Source: Acanthaster planci
Taxonomy: Eukaryota > Echinodermata > Asteroidea > Valvatida > Acanthasteridae
Direction of reading: 5' to 3'
NCBI RefSeq assembly: GCF_001949145.1
Contig: NW_019091390.1
Location: 126,001 to 186,000, forward strand
Length of the DNA stretch: 60,000 nt
How positions within the stretch are numbered: position 1 is the stretch's first letter; every line of letters begins with the position of its first letter. The notes beneath the pieces were generated by a model. That model was given only the letters and a program-made list of their open reading frames with translations. It had not been told where the DNA came from and made no database searches. Shown here one piece after another: positions 57,207 to 60,000 of this stretch. Made by a program: the position numbers and the translations under genes.

Positions 57207-60000
57207 GTAGGTTCATCGGCACCCAACAGGGCAGCTTTCCAGTGTGGACACCCCAAATGTGTTTGCAGCCCTGGAAGGTCCCTTTGAGAAGGGATAGGGG
57301 CTTTTAGACATTAGCTAGCACGGTCTTTGTCTCTTGCAGTAGGTGGTTAATGATACCGTCTTTAGGCCCACACTTTGGATGCTAAGCAGCAAGTGTTGCC
57401 TTGTAAGTGTACTTGCCAAACAAAAATGTTGCTGCCGACCTGTGTCTATTGAGTAAAGCCCTTGTCCCCACCAAAACCAGTGTCCTTTGCGGTTCTGTGA
57501 AATTTGTGACGCCACCAAACAAACTATTCAAGTAACGTGTTGCCACAGCTACTTTTGAGTTTAGACCTTTGAAAGAGTCATGCTAAATTTAAATCTCTAG
57601 GAACTTAACAGTTTGCCCGCGTATAATGTCCATTTTCGTCAGGATGCCAAATTCAGCAGCACACAAAAACCAAGAACTCTGGTTCCCTTTTTCCCTAGTT
57701 CACTTAACATGTAAAATTGTATTACTGAAAAAAAGGCCTGAAGACTTTGGGGGATCTGATCGATTTATCCCGTGGCACCTGACTTGAAATGGGGCAAACA
57801 TGACAACCATTTGGAAACACACAAACAGCATCCCATCATCTTGCAGTGGGCTTTGCCATATGGGTCTCTAGGTTCCGGTAGATGCAAAACTGGTGACATT
57901 TCAGCTCAGAATGTAGAAAAATCGTTCCCTGGTCATGCCTGCTTTTGGAAAAGTCTTTTAATAGGACTCTGGTGATACCAGTTTTCAGAACGCTGTCCTC
58001 TATTGTCGTCAAGAAAGTTTGAAAAAGTCTACCCATCTAAAATTTCAATCATCCCACTCTCACATACCGTCATCTGTCAATAGTCTGTACTTCAGGTCAT
58101 GGAAATGTACATTCAAGGGTTGTAGAATTAAGTCTTGTCCATGTATTTTTTCTGGTGTTCGCATTCCTTTTTTTCTGCTGCTACTGTCCAAATACTCTGC
58201 AGTACAGGTGCGTGTATAACTGGTTAAACTTGACAGGATAGCCGGAAGAATATTATCCAGAAAATGTGTGAAAGGTCCTCAGCCTAAATGATGGGAACGC
58301 ACATCCATGTTGTTCCTCAGCAACCTCGGACTTGTGGGCCAATTCAGCTGGCCAAGGCACACGACACCCTGTTAATAGTCAGTTTGGTTTTAATGTTTAA
58401 CAGGAAAGAAACTAGACACTGAAGTCAACACTGTCATGAAAAAAAAGGGGGGCCTTTGTATGTGCACAGACATGCTTGTTATCGTGAGTGCCGGTCGATT
58501 GACAACCTGTCATAAATGGCCATTGCTTCCTGAGGGTTGAAGGTTTGTGGGATATTTCTTAATTGCCTCCAGCTGGCATTACGAAACACTTGGTGGCAGC
58601 AAACAAACCAGTCCTTTCTAACAGTTCTGAGCATGCAGGCTTTGCTCGGAGCATGCCTGCGTCGTTCTGAGCATGCAAAAATACTGTGAAGAAGGACTGG
58701 TATGTCTCCTGCCGCCAGCGTCTCAAAGTCTCCTATTGATAGAATGACAGTATGGTATTGGATGTTAACACAGTTATACATACTGAGACGTTTCTTTGAT
58801 GAGCACATCAGGTTTTCGATGTACAATCACAGTACAGTACAGCACATCCACACCAACCAAGCCAAACTTGGCCTTTCCTTAGTAACTCACTGGGAAGCTG
58901 TCCTCTCATGCGCACCTTAACATCCAAAGTCATTAACATCCGATTTGTTGCTCCGAGCCGACCCCAGTCGCTGTTCCGTCTGAAGACAACACTGTAGCCA
59001 GTGCCCGCTCGCCTGGCTGCTCAGTAGAGTTAACTGGATTTTAATTGATTCACACCCCTCCGAGGGAGACACAAGAGTGCCGGGCAAGAGTGATCATTGA
59101 CTCGATAAATGGCTTCGAGATTCTGGGCAAAATGGTTAAAGGTAGCTGCAGTTGGTTTTCCAGTCTGATTGAAGCAACTGCCCCTGGAGTTGGATGATGT
59201 ACATGTATTTGAAGAAAAGAAACTGGCAACTGCATTTTCAATCGCGCTTGTTCCCTGTCAGGAAATAATGAATATTCTTTATCTTTATTGTCCATTTTCA
59301 AAAAAATGTAAGCTTTAAAGTCTGTTGTAATAACCACATATTTAAAATTCACTAAAATTGAAATGATATTATTAGCTCATATTTTTTTCTGAAGCACACC
59401 TACATATCCATCATTGCTGTTATGCAAGGCATTAAGTCTTTGCTACCTCCGCTCACCAGGCCCACAAGTATTGTAGTTTAACAGATTGGATAAACTGCAT
59501 TACTGTCCATAGGTTTGAGAGTTCCCACCCAACTCTCTCAAGAAGAACATCACTGTTGATCTGCATGCCATAATTTTCTGATTTCAAAGACATCCACAAA
59601 TTGCCAATAATTTCACTGAAATTGTGATTTATTATTTTTCATTTTAAGATATTCTTATTTTTTTCATTTTGCAAGTATCCCGAATCAGAAATGGCATCTT
59701 TCCCCAGTGTAATTACTTTAACAAGTGGTGATGCCATATTTCAGCCATTTTGACTCCCTTGAGCGGCAGCCTGTCTGAAGGGGTTGTTATTTGAGCTGCT
59801 CTAAGTGTTTTTCTTGTGAAGACTTCCTATTGAATATTACTCAGTCATTTGTCACTATTCCCCCCCAATAGGTCTGTTCGTTCTGAATTTCATGCACTTA
59901 TACTCCCATGAAAGATCTGGGTTCCAAACTATTTTGCCCTTTTTGGGTCATTATTCTTTTAAGGATTCCATTTCTTGTTCGTTGCTGAACTTTTTTCGAA
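57207..60000 (+). other. Next PTBP intron, no exon recognised to the window end
   Basis: Starts at the donor GTAGGT. No frame encoding the expected linker or RRM2 was found. It contains the imperfect palindrome at 58591-58718. The 115-codon minus-strand open frame at 58479-58826 overlaps that palindrome and is not convincing. Confidence 0.6.
58591..58718. repeat. Long imperfect palindrome with repeated TCTGAGCATGC
   Basis: The arms TGGTGGCAGC...AAACCAGTCCTTTCTAACAGT (58591-58625) and ACTGTGAAGAAGGACTGGTATG...CTGCCGCCA (58683-58717) pair over about 35 bp. The core carries GTTCTGAGCATGC twice and GCATGCAGGC/GCATGCCTGC. It could be a small foldback MITE or a transcribed hairpin. Confidence 0.55.

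Noticed and set aside
1-60000. CRISPR arrays, operons, rRNA or prophage features
   Set aside because: The DNA is clearly intron-bearing animal sequence; tandem arrays present lack spacer-repeat architecture, and no bacterial-type gene clusters exist.

Overview
The window is animal nuclear DNA: very low coding density, canonical GT-AG introns, MITEs, SINE and LINE fragments, and minisatellites. I see no prokaryotic, viral or organellar gene. The species cannot be fixed from the sequence. Dispersed TGTACA/ACATGT palindromes, CR1/L2-type LINE tails, and a PTBP that is clearly PTBP-like yet diverged from vertebrates suggest a marine invertebrate, perhaps a deuterostome such as an echinoderm (low confidence).

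The only gene I can support is on the + strand: the 5' part of a polypyrimidine tract-binding protein gene (PTBP; hnRNP I family). Four exons are visible: 2576-2609 (ends M-N-G-T-G-T-K), 44926-45027 (RGSDELF...DAKK, the bipartite NLS region), 56088-56228 (first half of RRM1, RNP2 VVHIRNL) and 57060-57206 (second half of RRM1, RNP1 KGQAFIEL). All visible coding junctions are phase 0. A phase-2 acceptor at 2575 implies a further exon upstream of the window. RRM2-4 lie beyond the 3' edge. A probable alternative first exon sits inside the 42-kb intron (34411-34557, 49 codons, phase-0 donor) and would give a different N-terminus joined to the same RGSDELF exon.

Exon 44926-45027 has unusual splicing architecture. 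No AG occurs in the 198 nt before its acceptor AG, that zone is packed with CU/U tracts, a second CU/U tract lies just after a weak donor, and the exon is 102 nt long (a multiple of 3). This is the design expected of a PTB-repressed cassette exon, so the gene may control its own N-terminus and nuclear import signal.

Region by region: 1-2.6 kb, end of an upstream intron with a MITE fragment at the edge; 2.6-44.9 kb, a giant first intron with TGTACA clusters, a nested tandem array (11.0-11.3 kb), three copies of a piggyBac-like TTAA/CCCTAAC MITE family (13.1, 20.4, 36.0 kb), two related ATGGGTMATTCC MITEs (17.4, 35.2 kb), a minus-strand tRNA-derived SINE (17.0 kb), an L2-like LINE end (26.6-27.0 kb), a CR1-like tail (27.3-27.6 kb), the alternative exon (34.4 kb), a 15-16 bp minisatellite (41.0 kb) and a minus-strand LTR-like promoter block (41.9-42.3 kb); 45.0-56.1 kb, second intron with a 108-127 bp minisatellite, palindromes, a 70-bp TTAA mini-element and POU-like sites; 56.2-57.1 kb, short intron carrying a tRNA-derived SINE; 57.2-60 kb, the next intron.

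I found no evidence of a wholly new gene system. The most interesting leads are the alternative N-terminal exon and the apparent self-regulated cassette exon.
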